NCBI RefSeq assembly: GCF_047948215.1
Contig: NC_134462.1
Coordinates: forward strand, 117,362,437-117,426,436
Length of the DNA stretch: 64,000 bases
Direction: 5' to 3'
From: Lycorma delicatula
Taxonomy: Eukaryota; Arthropoda; Insecta; Hemiptera; Fulgoridae
In this document: piece after piece, positions 46,920 through 58,913 of the stretch
How positions within the stretch are numbered: position 1 is the stretch's first letter
Layout of the letters: every line of letters starts with the position of its first letter
Made by a program: the position numbers and the translations under genes
Notes under the pieces: model-generated
The model's input: only the letters and a program-made list of their open reading frames with translations
Database searches by the model: none
What the model was told of the DNA's origin: nothing

Positions 46920-48125
46920 TGGTGTCCATATCAGATTTTTTGTTATCAGAGCAATGAACAATACCATTTAATATTTCTTTAACTTAATCGTATATTTAAG
47001 TTTTCTAATTTATTTACATCATTCTATTCACGTAAGTTGAGAAATATCTGACATCTGCGTATATATTCCATTTCAGTGTACAATATTCCCTGTTATACTT
47101 TTTCATACTGTATAATTAGTTAATAGATACGTTCAGAAAAAAACATTCTGTAACACTATAGTTTATTTAGTCTATCTTATCAGAAAATAATAATAACAAA
47201 TTTGAAGTAGTCTACTTGTTTTCGCTTAAATAACCTAATTAACAAAACTAAATAATACTTAATTTGATCGTAGTTGCTAAACACTAAATAAATAAAAAAT
47301 AAAATGTTGAGAATATTAATTTTATTTTGAAAAAAAAATTACAGTATTATCTAATTAACAGAGTAACATTAAAAAAATTTGCTATGTAATTTCGATGTAA
47401 AATTTTTTACATCATTCGTTTTGGCAGTCAGTGATGTATTAATATTTCAATAGATCTGCGTTTGTTTCGATCGACAGTTGAATCTTAGTAAATACAATGA
47501 ATGTAATTTGGTAGGCGCATTACGAATTCTTCGTTCCGCCTTTTCTTTCTTTTTTCTTCTTCTTCTGAACCGCTTCTCTCTACCACCGTTTGTTGCGGTG
47601 GAATATACAACTCAGCATACTACGTGTGGAAGTATAGGCTTTACAGGCTATACGCAGACAGTCGTTTGAATGAGTCAGCGTGTTACTAATTAAGCGCTGC
47701 TTGTCATCACCCGTCAGGTAAATATATCAACGCCTGGATAACCAAATACTTCATTACATGTCATTAACTATACGCTTACCATACGTATATCTTACTATCT
47801 CAAGATTCACAAATCCCAATTTAACCGACTTGTTTCTAGTTTCGTGTGTGCAATTACTATTAAATAAATTTATATTTTTTTTAATATAATTTGTAAAATA
47901 TATAAGATTGCGTTACACATGCATGATTTCCTTAGTCCTCAAAAACTGAAGTTATATGAAACCAAACATTTATTTCGTTACCCATCTTAAACTAAAAATC
48001 CTTTTTTTTTCAATCATTCGGAGTAACAATAAATATCACGCAAAAGATATATAATTAATGAAGAAAATTGAAATAAATTACAAATAAAATTTTGCATCGT
48101 GTAAAATAATACAACATGATTATAG
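46920..48125. other. Non-coding stretch; exon-like island at 47.5-47.7 kb
   Basis: 47460-47790 stands out as GC-balanced: a pyrimidine tract (tttctttcttttttcttctt), a small hairpin (ccaccg / cggtgg, 47583-47601) and a donor-like cag|gtaaat at about 47716. It might be an untranslated first exon of a host gene or an old repeat. The 63-codon frame (47478-47669) is unrecognised. The rest is AT-rich. Confidence 0.3.
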
Positions 48126-48133
48126 ATCAAGAA

Positions 48134-48195
48134 GTTCGTTAGAACTTTGCCGGTAAGAGTCCGCAGAACTGGACGGCACGGCAAAGTCAACGAAC
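48134..48195 (+). ncRNA. Structured foldback, possible small hairpin RNA
   Basis: Three stacked helices with small internal loops: gttcgtt/aacgaac (7 bp), ctttgccg/cggcaaag (8 bp) and gtcc/ggac (4 bp) around an 8-base loop, 62 nt in all. GC content is far above the flanks. Size fits an insect microRNA precursor, but no mature sequence is recognised and the internal loops are uneven. It could equally be a small foldback transposon remnant. Confidence 0.25.
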
Positions 48196-48199
48196 TACG

Positions 48200-48725
48200 T
48201 TTACAATTTAAACATGATCTAACTTAAAACTGAAATGAAAATGGAAAAAAATAAGCATTAAATTAAAAACATTAAAATTCAGTTCAATTAAATTTGTAAT
48301 TAAGAATCCTTTAAAAAAATATCACGAATTTTGTTAGACAACGTTTTTTTCTTTCATTTGATAAACAGCGGGACTCGAATATGTCACTTTTTCTCAAAAA
48401 GGTGGGTTTACGAAACGCGCCACTAAATAGAAGTACTTGATAGTACTAGATAGCGTAAAAAAAACTTGATAATGTACTTGAAATAATAAAATTTTAATGA
48501 AAATATACTACAATTTGTTTTAATCGTAAATGCTCTTCTGTAAGTGAAAGTAATGAAGATGAAACAATTTTTTTTATTCCCATCAGTTCATTAAAAAAAA
48601 TAAAAGTAATAGTTTACAAGAAATTATAGCTGCTAATAAAACACATAAAACAGTGTTGCAAATGAAGTAACAAAGATTTGTTACATAAAGCAGAAATAAA
48701 TTCGATCGGTAAAATTTTTATTCTA
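48200..48725. other. AT-rich spacer
   Basis: No gene. A short hairpin (agtact / agtact, about 48432-48447) is present. This is the left flank of SINE A copy 3. Confidence 0.4.
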
Positions 48726-48726
48726 C

Positions 48727-48740
48727 AGTTAGAAGTATTT
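48727..48740. repeat. Target-site duplication, SINE A copy 3 (left)
   Basis: agttagaagtattt is repeated exactly at 49051-49064 on the other side of the SINE. Confidence 0.95.
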
Positions 48741-49050
48741 ATAACCCACCGGGTTGGTCTAGTGGTGAACGCGTCTTCCCAAATCAGCTGATTTGGAAGC
48801 CGAGAGTTCCAGCGTTCAAGTCCTAGTAAAGCCAGTTATTTTTACATGGATTTGAGTGCTACATCGTGGATACCGGTGTTCTTTGGTGGTTGGGTTTCAA
48901 TTAACCATACATCTCAGGAATGGTCGAACTGAGAATGTACAAGACTACACTTCATTTACACTCATACATATATCACCCTCACTCATCCTCTGAAGAATGA
49001 TCTAAAAACGGTAGTTACCGGAGGCTAAACAGGAAAAATAAAAAGAAAAA
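48741..49050 (+). mobile_element. SINE family A, copy 3, with perfect 14-bp TSD
   Basis: A complete 310-bp SINE, the best preserved here. It begins ataacccaccgggttggtct, with A box tggtctagtgg (fits TRGYNNANNNG), an 18-bp perfect palindrome ccaaatcagctgatttgg where a tRNA would have its anticodon arm, and a B-box-like gttcaagtcc. A conserved body follows (ggataccggtgttctttggt), then the 3' domain catcctctgaag ... taccggaggctaaacagg and an A/G-rich tail. RNA polymerase III transcribes such elements in relatives, and they move using a LINE's RT in trans. The perfect duplication shows recent insertion. Confidence 0.95.
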
Positions 49051-49064
49051 AGTTAGAAGTATTT
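49051..49064. repeat. Target-site duplication, SINE A copy 3 (right)
   Basis: Exact second copy of agttagaagtattt. Confidence 0.95.
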
Positions 49065-49069
49065 GAACT

Positions 49070-52045
49070 AATCGATGGAAAAAAAAAGTTCATTTAATAA
49101 TAATATAAAAATTGTGTCCACGGGTACAATAAAAATTTAGGGTTACAGTTATAAAGTAATAAATTCGATATTACTTCACGGATCTTCGATAACTGTAGGT
49201 AATTACACTAGTTTTATTAAAAAAGGAAAAGTATGGTATGAAGTGAATGATATGACTATCGACAAAAAAAAATTGGCCGAGAAATTCCAAAAAATGTATA
49301 TTTGTTTGTTCTAGAAAGGCAATAAATTTTAATAATAAATCCATAAGATAACAATCAGTAATTCATAAAAAAAAAAATAATCTAATAAAACGCGTTGAAT
49401 CCAAAAAAAAACACAATGATATTGTCAAACGTAAGGGAAGAGTCTCGTTAATATCATTTCTTCCGCTCAAAAAAGAAAAATTTCTGTAACATAAATAAAA
49501 CTCTTTTTAACAAAATGATTCTGATATCAAAAAAGGTTAGACACTACATTTCTGTTATTAATTTAAAATTTTGTTTTAAAAAATACATGTTTAATATTTG
49601 TAATAGACAACATACATACAATAATAGCTAATAAACAATGTTTAAGCGTTCCGTATAATAATCAAAAAATATAAAAAATTGTTACGAAACTCTTACCAGA
49701 TTTCATTTATTAAACAACGAATAATCATAAGAGTTGTATTATTTCTGTAAATGTGATATGGATTACATACAAATGAAATTCTTACCTTTCAGTTTCTTAC
49801 TTTTTTTGATATCAGGATCGTTTTGTTAAAAACAGTATTATTTATATTACAAAAATTTCTGGTTTTGAGCGGAACAAATGTTATCTGCGGACTTTATTAT
49901 AATCTTTACGATACTTGGCGCGTACATTCTCACGCTCTGTGTTAACAGTTAAACGTTTGTGTGGAAAAGTTATATTTTAATTTTTTTATATCTTCTCTTG
50001 ACCACTATTATGTTGTCGAGTGTTTCTAATTAACAACACTTCTTGGCCTGAAGATTTAGAGATACAATATACATTACTATTACTGCACCAACAAGAGGTG
50101 CAGCTGCTAAAAGTTCCAAATCAATAAAGCTACGTTAGATTTAATACTACAAAATCATCAAATAATCTTCGAATTTACACGAATATATATATAATCTTAT
50201 TTTTTTAATGGTGCAGTAAGAGTGTGTTTTTATAAACGTAGACGTGCTAAGGAATTATAATGAAGTCTTCAGAATTTTTACAAATTTATTAAAAATTTCA
50301 GACAGTAATGTAAAGCGCTTAAAACTAGAAGAAGGTTCTTCCTCAATTATTTTTGAAAATGAGCACTACCGATTCTGATGTAAAAAAAAATTAACCTTTT
50401 TTAAAAAATTCTGTTTTCTTTTTACATTTTTAAAGAGCGTAGAACAAATTCAAGATAAATTTTAAAAGACAATCAGGAGTGACTGTTGTAACTTTTAAAG
50501 TTATAATAAATTGTTTTCATGGACACATGATACCAGCAAACATTGCAGTCGATTTTAATTTCTAAAATTTACCTTGAAAGTGCATTTTAACAGTATAGTC
50601 CTTTTTTTGTGTTTCATTAGTTTATAGTTTATATAAATAATAATTACTATTTGTAAATAATAAAATCGTAACTAAAAAAGTAATTTTAAAACTAAACAAT
50701 TTACACGAATAACCAATTGTGAAATAAAGGGAAAATTCTCCACAAACCTAGCCATTATATGTTTTAATGAAACGGAATTACGTAGAAGGGATTTAGCTGT
50801 ATAATTTCATTGCTTTATTACGTGTGCTAGCGTGCATTTATATAAAATCTTCGATTTCTTTTTGAAATGTTTTATTTTTATTTATTTTTAATGTGACATT
50901 TTGTCTTATCAGAAGTATTTTTTATTCGATTTACTTTCATTTAATTCTAAAGACAACCAATACTGAATTACATGAAAATAACTGGTATACGTTAGTCTAG
51001 AACAGTCTTGGAAATTGTTCTATAATAAAAGCCTGAAATAAAATAACCCCCTTCATCATATATAAAGTCATTTTTTCATTTTAAGAGTGTTTCTGTGAGA
51101 ATATGAATCTCGAAGACTGATAAAAAGAGAAAATGATAGGCTGAGAGCAATTGAAATATAGGCATGGAGGAAGGAGATTGGAGAAGAATAAATGGACAAA
51201 AAAAATCAAATATTAAAAAACTAATGAAGAGAGTTAACGAGAGTAAAACTTCAATCTGAAAAACTCGTATAAAAATCCATTGGTAGAAGATATTATTAGA
51301 GTAGAAGTAGTGATTAAAACGGTTAAATGGCTCAGTAGAAGATGCAAATAAGATAGGTCAGAAAAAAAATTTTAATTATTTACGATTTAAAAGGAAATGG
51401 GACCTGTTAAGATTAGCTGGAAATAGAAAAAAGGAACAAACACGAACTTATTTCAGGAATGATTACACTACGATAATTTGAATATTGGTTGTTCTACGCG
51501 GGACATTTCTGTTTCTGTTGATTAAAATCGGATATACATATTTAATAAATTTGAACGTTTAAAATAACTGGAACGATTACGTACTTCATAATGAGGGAAA
51601 ATAAATAAAAACTTGTTTACAATTTGAAAAATAAGCGAAAAATATATAGTATTCTGAATAAAAATTAAATACTAAAATTTTATCAAATTTTGTTCACCTT
51701 TCCTTGTTTTCATAAGAGTGTAGAGAATGTAACTGTCAGAATAAATAGTAGTAGCAATTGGAATCGGCTTAAACTTGACAAAAAGATTAATCTAAGAACG
51801 TTATGTTTAAATAATCATTAATAATAACTGAAGGAATCAACTTTAGGCTGGCTTAAAAAGATAGAACGAGTTTTCAACATTCAAAAAGATGTGCCCGCGC
51901 ATTGTTTGTCCCTTCTACGTATATAGGTAATTCAGGGGAACTGGAATTTTGAAAATGAAATATTCTTATGGAAAAAGTATATTAAACAAATTTATTTATA
52001 ATATTTAAATAGAAAAAAAATACATGTCGTTAATTAATACATACC
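49070..52045. other. AT-rich non-coding stretch, no gene seen
   Basis: 49850-50110 is a GC-balanced island without a frame. 51080-51480 is purine-rich on the plus strand and may be a badly decayed coding relic (Lys/Glu-rich in all frames), but no family could be read. The rest is AT-rich. Confidence 0.4.
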
Positions 52046-52060
52046 AAAAATTTCTAATAT

Positions 52061-52213
52061 GCCGGCCTGCGTGGTGCGAGTGGTAGCGTCTCGGCCTTTC
52101 CTCCGGAGGTCCCGGGTTCGAATCCCGGTCAGGCATGGCATTTTACACACGTTATAAATCATTCATCTCATCCTCTGAAGTAATACCTAACGGTGGTCCC
52201 GCAGGTTAAAAAC
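52061..52213 (+). mobile_element. SINE family B, copy 1 (tRNA-derived)
   Basis: A ~150-bp SINE with a tRNA-like head: gtggtgcgagtggtagcgtc (A-box region), then ggttcgaatcc (perfect B box) inside a 5-bp T stem ccggg/cccgg, and a gcca/ggca-type acceptor trace. The anticodon arm pairs poorly, so it is not a working tRNA. The 3' domain catcctctgaagtaatacct followed by aacggtggtcccgcaggtta is shared with SINE family A. Flanks aatttctaatat (52049-52060) and aatttattatat (52214-52225) agree at 10 of 12, a plausible TSD in AT-rich DNA. Confidence 0.88.
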
Positions 52214-52225
52214 AATTTATTATAT

Positions 52226-52830
52226 GAAGATCATATCTGAGCACTGACTCAGCGTAGATATTTCAACAATCTCGTACTGAAATTCTGCACGGTTCGACGC
52301 AACATTTCAACGGAAATTTCAGTAATTGCAATTCGGATCTTGTCTTTTATTTCGTCTGTCGTAGCAGGTCCACTGCTACACACCTTGCTTTTAAGGTGAC
52401 TCGTGAAGACAAAAACGCACACTGACAAATCAGGAGACTTGGAAGGCGGTGGAATCTCATAATTTCTCGAAATTATACATTTTCCAAAACGTTGGCGTAC
52501 AACAAGCATTAAAATTCATGCTTTTGTGATGTCGATCCACTTTCTTGAAACCAAGCGTTGTCAGTAATTTGTGGAAATGTCTTTAGTTTTTCTGCTACAA
52601 AGTTTTTTTCAGAAAGGTACGCATCAATCTGATATGATTTTAGTAGCGAAGCTATTTATGTTTACAAAAAAATAATGGTCTATTAAGCTGTACGATGTCA
52701 CAGTACGCTGTATGGTTACCTAGTTCCTGTGTATTGGGCTCTGATGTAGCTGTAAGATATTCTTGTCCACACGAACGAAAATTTTATCTATTCATAAATC
52801 ATTTAAAGTAGATATTTATTGTCCATAATT
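52226..52830 (-). pseudogene. Mariner-like transposase relic (C-terminal half)
   Basis: Minus strand, in several frames: LIDHYFFVNINSF (about 52700-52660, matching IIGPYFFE..), AYLSEKNFVAEKLKTFPQI and AWFQESGSTSQ (52630-52540, matching WFQQDGA.AH, the second catalytic Asp replaced), then in the open frame 52509-52249 ISRNYEIPPPSKSPDLSVCV (matching IPWP.RSPDLTPCDFF, the third catalytic Asp present) and PATTDEIKDKI with EMLRRTVQNFSTRLLKYL, the characteristic C-terminal blocks. This is a mariner-like (IS630/Tc1/mariner) family common in insects. Lost catalytic residue, frameshifts and no inverted repeats found. Sequence up to 53160 may be the eroded N-terminal half. Confidence 0.8.
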
Positions 52831-52870
52831 CACAGTTAGGTTGAACAAGTAATTTTTCTCGTTTACTCGT

Positions 52871-53146
52871 TCACAGGTTTGGTAGCGGATTATGTGATCG
52901 TTTGTTTACAGTTCTTGGATGATCTGCAACGGCATTAGTGGTAATGTAAGCCCAGCAACAGTATTCTTCGGTCACTTGAAAAATGTAATTGTAAAGATGC
53001 TGCATAACAACGAATTTAACAGTTTGGCCTTCTATACAGCAGCTCGAACAGTCTTTATATTTTGTTGCGTTCAAACGCACCGTAGTTCCTATTTTGTCAG
53101 TGTATATTAATCCTAGATTCCTGCTGTAATCTTTATTGTATATCAT
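52871..53146 (-). CDS. Unrecognised 91-codon frame beside the mariner relic
   Basis: I do not recognise this frame (53146-52871). Composition is ordinary rather than AT-driven, with several Cys (YKDCSSCC, EEYCCWAY) and a C-terminal ADHPRTVNKRSHNPLPNL that loosely recalls the R.PRTVRT linker of mariner-like transposases. It lies where the N-terminal half of the 52.2-52.8 kb relic should be, on the same strand, so a decayed transposase N-terminus is the likeliest reading. A short plus-strand frame overlaps it and is taken as its shadow. Confidence 0.3.
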   Translation of the reverse strand: MIYNKDYSRNLGLIYTDKIGTTVRLNATKYKDCSSCCIEGQTVKFVVMQHLYNYIFQVTEEYCCWAYITTNAVADHPRTVNKRSHNPLPNL

Positions 53147-53164
53147 GTTACAGTTTTATCGTTT

Positions 53165-54830
53165 TCTATTCGCTCACTAAAGAACATTTCTATACGTTTT
53201 TATAAATAAATTCAGACCATTTTTCTAGTGTTATATTAAAGATTTAAATTTTTACCACAATCAGTGAAACGGTCTTAAAACCTTTTTTTGGATATCTCGT
53301 GTAACTTTATTCAGACGTAACTTAAAAACTCTTGAAAACGCAATTCATTTACGATATACACACGTATCAAATCGTTTCAAGTAAACTTACTTTAATAATT
53401 AAACACTCTATTTACTATTTATATATCTAGGTCGTTAATGTAATTCTAGATTCCAGGTATATTTATTATTATGTTTTCAAAAGCGATTAGAAATACGTTC
53501 TTAATGTCAAGTAATTTAGAATTACCGATGTTTAAATAACCGTTTGGAAACATACATCGTTCAAAATATCTAATAACCGATGTTATTTTCATTTGCTAGT
53601 TAACTAATAAACCTCATGTTATAATGATTATTTAAGTCATCCACTCGTATTTTATTTCAAGTACCTATTAATAAGTAATATCTTTTCTCCAGTTTAAGCA
53701 ATAAATACGTGGAAATAAATAACATTAGACAAGGATACAATAAGTGTTGTGTACTTATTCGTACAGAGAAAAAATTGAAAAAATAAAATAAAATTAAACG
53801 ACGCTTAAGTATATAAGAACAATTATTTTATGCTCACGCAACTCGTTAAAAATCATACAAAAAAATGGACTTCATCAAGATAGCCACCGGTTAAAGGTTG
53901 CTATAAGTAAAGCCTATAAATCTTGAAGACTGTTATGTTTTGTTGAATTGTGGCGCCGCTGTTTTCTTTCCTATTGGAATGTTGCTAACCGACTGTAGAA
54001 CTTCGCGATAAAACTAAAGCTGTTATAATTTACCAGATAATAAATTGTTTTCTTTCAGCCACTGTACAATTATTAGTTAACTATACATTAAATTTAATAA
54101 TTTTTGTAATTTTCTAGTTACTAAACATCAAGTCCTGTTATTACTTTCAGTAATAAGTCATTAATCGTTGTATCTTAAGCTTTCATTCGCATTGTTTCTT
54201 TTTTTAACTTATCGATTAGATCGTATTACGAAAATTATATTTCAGAAAGAAAAGAATTATTGTTGAAGCGTCGTTAAATATGAGTCAAAGAAGAATTACC
54301 GATTGAAGGAAAAATTCGGTTACAGAAAAATCACGTAATCTTCAAGAAATAAAATGAAAAGCCAGATACAAAATTACAGTATTTAAGTTTTTTTTTTTTT
54401 GAAATGAGATAAAAGGCACTCTTAAATATTGCTAACTCAAATCCACTGAAACTAAGGAGATTTCCACATACTTATTAGTGATACTTTTATTGGTTTACTC
54501 TAAAGATTGCTGTTATACAGAGACCAAAGTAAATGAATAATACGAGTAGTTAATATTCAATTTTCAGAACTGTATTTGCTTTACTAAAGTTTTAACAGTG
54601 TTTTTAAAATGCTTTACTTCTTTATTTTAACAAATAGAATATTCCTAATTTAAATTTACATAAGATTTTTGTAACGGTTATAAAAAAAAAATACCGGCAT
54701 TTTATATCTCATTCTGATTTCCCTGAAACAGGCCAACTCAGTCTGATGACTCTTAGGTCCTTATTTTGAAAGCGAACGCATTTCCTAAGTTATTATAATC
54801 GTAAAAAATAGGTGTTACTTATATTCAGTA
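53165..54830. other. AT-rich non-coding stretch, no gene seen
   Basis: No gene or recognised repeat; 53860-54010 is a slightly more complex piece. Confidence 0.4.
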
Positions 54831-54834
54831 TTTT

Positions 54835-55745
54835 GGAGGAGCAAAACAAGGCGATATGCTGCAAAATTTGATCGAATGGGACCCTGGGAATTTTTCGTTG
54901 GCGCCAAATTAATTCCCATAAATAGAAGTTTAGCCTAGATCTCGATGTACTACACTCCTTACGATGCCCATAAACTCTTCACTGCATTTGTTTGCGGCCT
55001 TATAATTGTCTCGAAAGTTAACCGGGTGATTAACAGCGGTTATATAAGATTGCAACCTTTTATATTAGATATTTCGTTGTAACTCTGCCAACATCAGAAA
55101 TTATGTTCGAATTCACTCCTGTATAAACTTGGTTACGTATCTTTCGTTCGATCGTGGTGAAAAATTCTTTTGTTTCTTTGCAACTTTCCGCAAAGAGCAA
55201 TTGTTCAGGGCAAAATTCCTCGCATTTTATCTTCGAATTGAAAAAACAGATTCGTCTATTTCCATGTTCAGACCGTTCCCTTATTATAACTTGGTTACGG
55301 AGTAATATTTCCGCACACACTTCTCTTACAACATTTTTTCAATCAGTGCCACTGTAACTGATTGCTCACCTTAAAGCTGATATATTCCCTATTCCAGGAA
55401 ACAAACAACTTTCGATTTCGGTTTGTTGCATTGCCACCTACCGCTCCTTAAACGAGCCAAATTGGTACAACTCATCATTGCAGAGCGTCATTTATTTTCC
55501 CCTATTGTTTAACGAAAGAGACATTTCATGATCCTGTACGCAAAACCTAGAATTATGGGAAATCCCACTCTTGTAAAAACGCAACAGTAAGTTGTTTATT
55601 TTGAACCTCGCGAATTAAGTAAATCGGTCTCATATCTGATGAAAATAACGAATACTGGGAAGCATAGTAAACACAGGCGGTACAACCATAATTGACTACA
55701 CAGTCTAGTACACAGCCAGCGATATAACTGTGATAAGATAACAAA
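54835..55745. other. GC-balanced region with unidentified minus-strand frames
   Basis: About 900 bp of more complex DNA. The minus frame 55320-55060 (86 codons) is Cys- and Lys/Glu-rich (ICFFNSKIKCEEFCPEQLLF, ESCKETKEFF) and 55744-55553 (63 codons) is Cys/Tyr-rich. Neither matches a family I know. The composition and length suggest either a decayed transposon or a host exon cluster. No splice structure could be supported. Confidence 0.3.
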
Positions 55746-55749
55746 TAGA

Positions 55750-58700
55750 AGTATAATTATTAGAACCGTAGAAGATAAATATGAACGATTTAATATTGTT
55801 TAGTATTACCTAATCCATAAATAATTCACATATTAGTAATTCAAAAAATGAAAATAAAGGAATGTATCCGCTTTTGAAATAAGATCCAACTCTTGTACCT
55901 CAAATACTACTACAAATGCGTCACAGCCGCAAGAAAGGCAGATAGTTAAAAATAGCAAATTTGTGTACTTCTTCCTATCGAAAAATATAATCTGATAGTA
56001 TTTACTAGAAGAAGAGTTGACCTCAAAAAAAGAAGAAAATCTAATAATATTATTTATTATTTCTATCATTTTTTTTTATCGTAACACATAAGTTTGCTCA
56101 ACATTGAAACAATAATGTCAAACAATAGGAATATATTTAATGAAACTGCTTCCCTACAACACAACCAATACGAATGATTAAACAATAGATGGTAAAGAGG
56201 TATAATAAATTTTTATTGGTGGACTATTTCCGAAAATATTCATTTCTGTGACGAAATACTTGTATTATAAATAAATTTAATTCGTACAGTGAGTATAGTA
56301 CATATAAAACTTTCGGATTAGCCTAATATTGAATTCAATTTTATCAGTGATTTTGCTTTTATTCAAAAATCAAAAAAATATAGAAAACTAACATATGTTT
56401 TCAAATTTTCTTTATTAATAACTTAGCTCCTTAAAATTGTTTTATTCAATTTTACAAAATTTTATTAGTTGTGAACAAAAAAAATCATTAAAATTTAAAA
56501 AAATCAGCTTTAGTTACTCAATAAAATTATATTAATTTAAAAAACCATTATGTTATTCATTATTATTATTATTTATTTTTTTTATAGAAATCATTACGAA
56601 CTATTACATCTGACTAAGATTTAGTAAAGCTTCTAACATGTATTTTTACAGCGTTTTAATCATTTATTTTTATTTGGAACAAGGATAAAAGTTTTTAAGT
56701 GAAATTTTCGTAATGATCAGTGGCTTTAAATGAAAAAAAAATTGCTCTATGAACCAGTTTCTAAATAAATACGTACTTACGAGGTTATCCTTCCAATATT
56801 ATTTTCGAAACATTTGAATACTAAAAAAATTAATTTAATGATATAAAACTGTTATTCTTTTGCATCATCAAGCGTTTATTGTAATTCTGTTTATTTATGG
56901 TTACTTCTTGGAACCGATTGAAAATAAACAAATTTTAATACAAAAAAATGATTCTAAATTAATACTTTGTAAATAAAAACAATTTTTTTATTTTTAAACA
57001 AAAGTTTCAGACAACACAAGAATTTCAATAAATGTATTTTTTCCTTTAATTATACAATAGGAGAAATCTAATTTTAAAAAAATTGGGTTTTTTTATTTAA
57101 AAAAGCAAATTTACGAAACTTTAGGAATTTATAACTTAAAAAATTTTAATAGATTTAGAAATATTTTTAGTAAATGTTCTACCTAGTGGTTGATATGAAA
57201 ACAACATATCATAAGGAACAAAATTATTATTATTTTATTTTTGATTTTAATTCACATATTTTAATTTAAAACAAATATGTTTTTCAAATCTGTTTTTTTT
57301 TTTGTTTTGTAAGTGATATGAGAGAAAATTGCTTTGCAAGCATAAATTAAGTATTCTTTTTTGGAAAATTTGATGAATGTAAATACTTAAAATTAATTAT
57401 ATAGCACTTTATGAAAGATTTTTTTTTTGACTTTGGGTCATTTTGTTTAAAACAGTGTACGTAAAACAAAGAATGAAATTGCAGTAATCAACTGCTAACT
57501 CGTATTTTAGATTGTCGTATATAAAAGATATTTTTATTGAAAAAAAAACCAGGTTATTTTATTTTATAATGTAGAAAGTAAGTCATTCGGAGACGACATA
57601 TTTATGAATATTGACTTGTCTTAGTGATTTTTACAACAAACTCTAATTTTATAAGATACTAATAATTTAGGTCTTGTCGTAGAAGTAAGTGCGAAATGAT
57701 GACGCAATAATAATAATAATAATAATCAGAATGGTATGATCGTATAGGTTATAAAAGACAGAAAAAAAAATTGAGGTTAAAAAGAAGAAGAAGACGAAGA
57801 AAGAAGTAAACTGAATGATAGTGATGATGACTTTACATTTATGATGCGGGCAGATTAAAAGAATTTAAAAAATAATCTACCCATTTGTCCATAACAATTT
57901 ATTTTATAGTTATACCTAATAAAATCAGACGGACCGTTTCAATATAATTCTAAGTATACATATAAACATATAGGTGTTGAATTTCTGTTCTAATTAAAAC
58001 AGGAGGTTAGAAAAAAGTAGGATTACAGACTTAGATATGAGGGATTAACAATTTAATGACTATGTGATGCCGTATATGTAGTTAATATCATTTGAACATT
58101 AAATATTATATAAAACAATCCGGGTGGTCGGATCAGATATTTTTCATTCATGAATACATCTTTCAAAATATGTTTATTTTATTTTATTCCATTAGTAGCC
58201 TATAAGCACGCATAACTTGTTTTTATGTTTGTAGTGTTTTTATTATCAAAAACAAGAAATAAAATAAGTATAAAAATTTACACGTAAAAATAAACTGTTT
58301 ATATTCAAGTACAGAATACTATTTGACTTCTTTAAGTCGAACTTTCATAACGGTACTGAAAAAATTTTACTCAAAAAAATTAAAATATCAAACTAATTAA
58401 AATATCAAAAATGCTGTTTACATTTAAGTTATTTTTAAAACCGGCATTTCTGTGTTATACACCACTTCTTAATTGAATACTGAAGTAAAGTAACAAAGAG
58501 AGGGAATATTAAATGGTGTGATAACCATTCATTTACATAATACTCTACTCCTCCCTTTTTTAAAATTGTTGTCTAGAAGGTTATACGAAGTGTAAATAAT
58601 AGGTTAATCTATTACTCTCATTATTACAATTTTTCTTGCAGTTGTAACGCATATAAATCATCAGCGGTTCAATTTGAAATAATAAAAGTTGCTTTCTGTG

Positions 58701-58910
58701 ATAGTAGCGATTTTAATTATACAGATAAAAAGTTTTTGTTAAGATTGGATATCGCCAGCATTTCTATAAGACTGATGTGTAGAATTATTTCGCTCAGCTG
58801 TAAAAAAGGAACTATTTTCTATTCTAAGCCTGGATGAGATATTTTACTTTTATCTGAAGCCTCATATAACCCTAATAATTATGGCACCAAATATGAAAAG
58901 TATCGGTATT
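55750..58910. other. AT-rich non-coding stretch, no gene seen
   Basis: Mostly low-complexity. (ATA)n runs at 57706-57727, followed by an AAG/GAA-rich tract to 57830. A 78-codon minus frame (56069-55833) is unrecognised. Confidence 0.45.
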
Positions 58911-58913
58911 AAT

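Noticed and set aside
52061..52134. Functional tRNA gene
   Set aside because: B box and T stem are good, but the acceptor and anticodon stems do not pair properly and the sequence continues into a SINE body and tail.
54725..54760. Hammerhead ribozyme core (ctgatga)
   Set aside because: The rest of the core (GAAA and pairing stems) is absent here and also at 55636.
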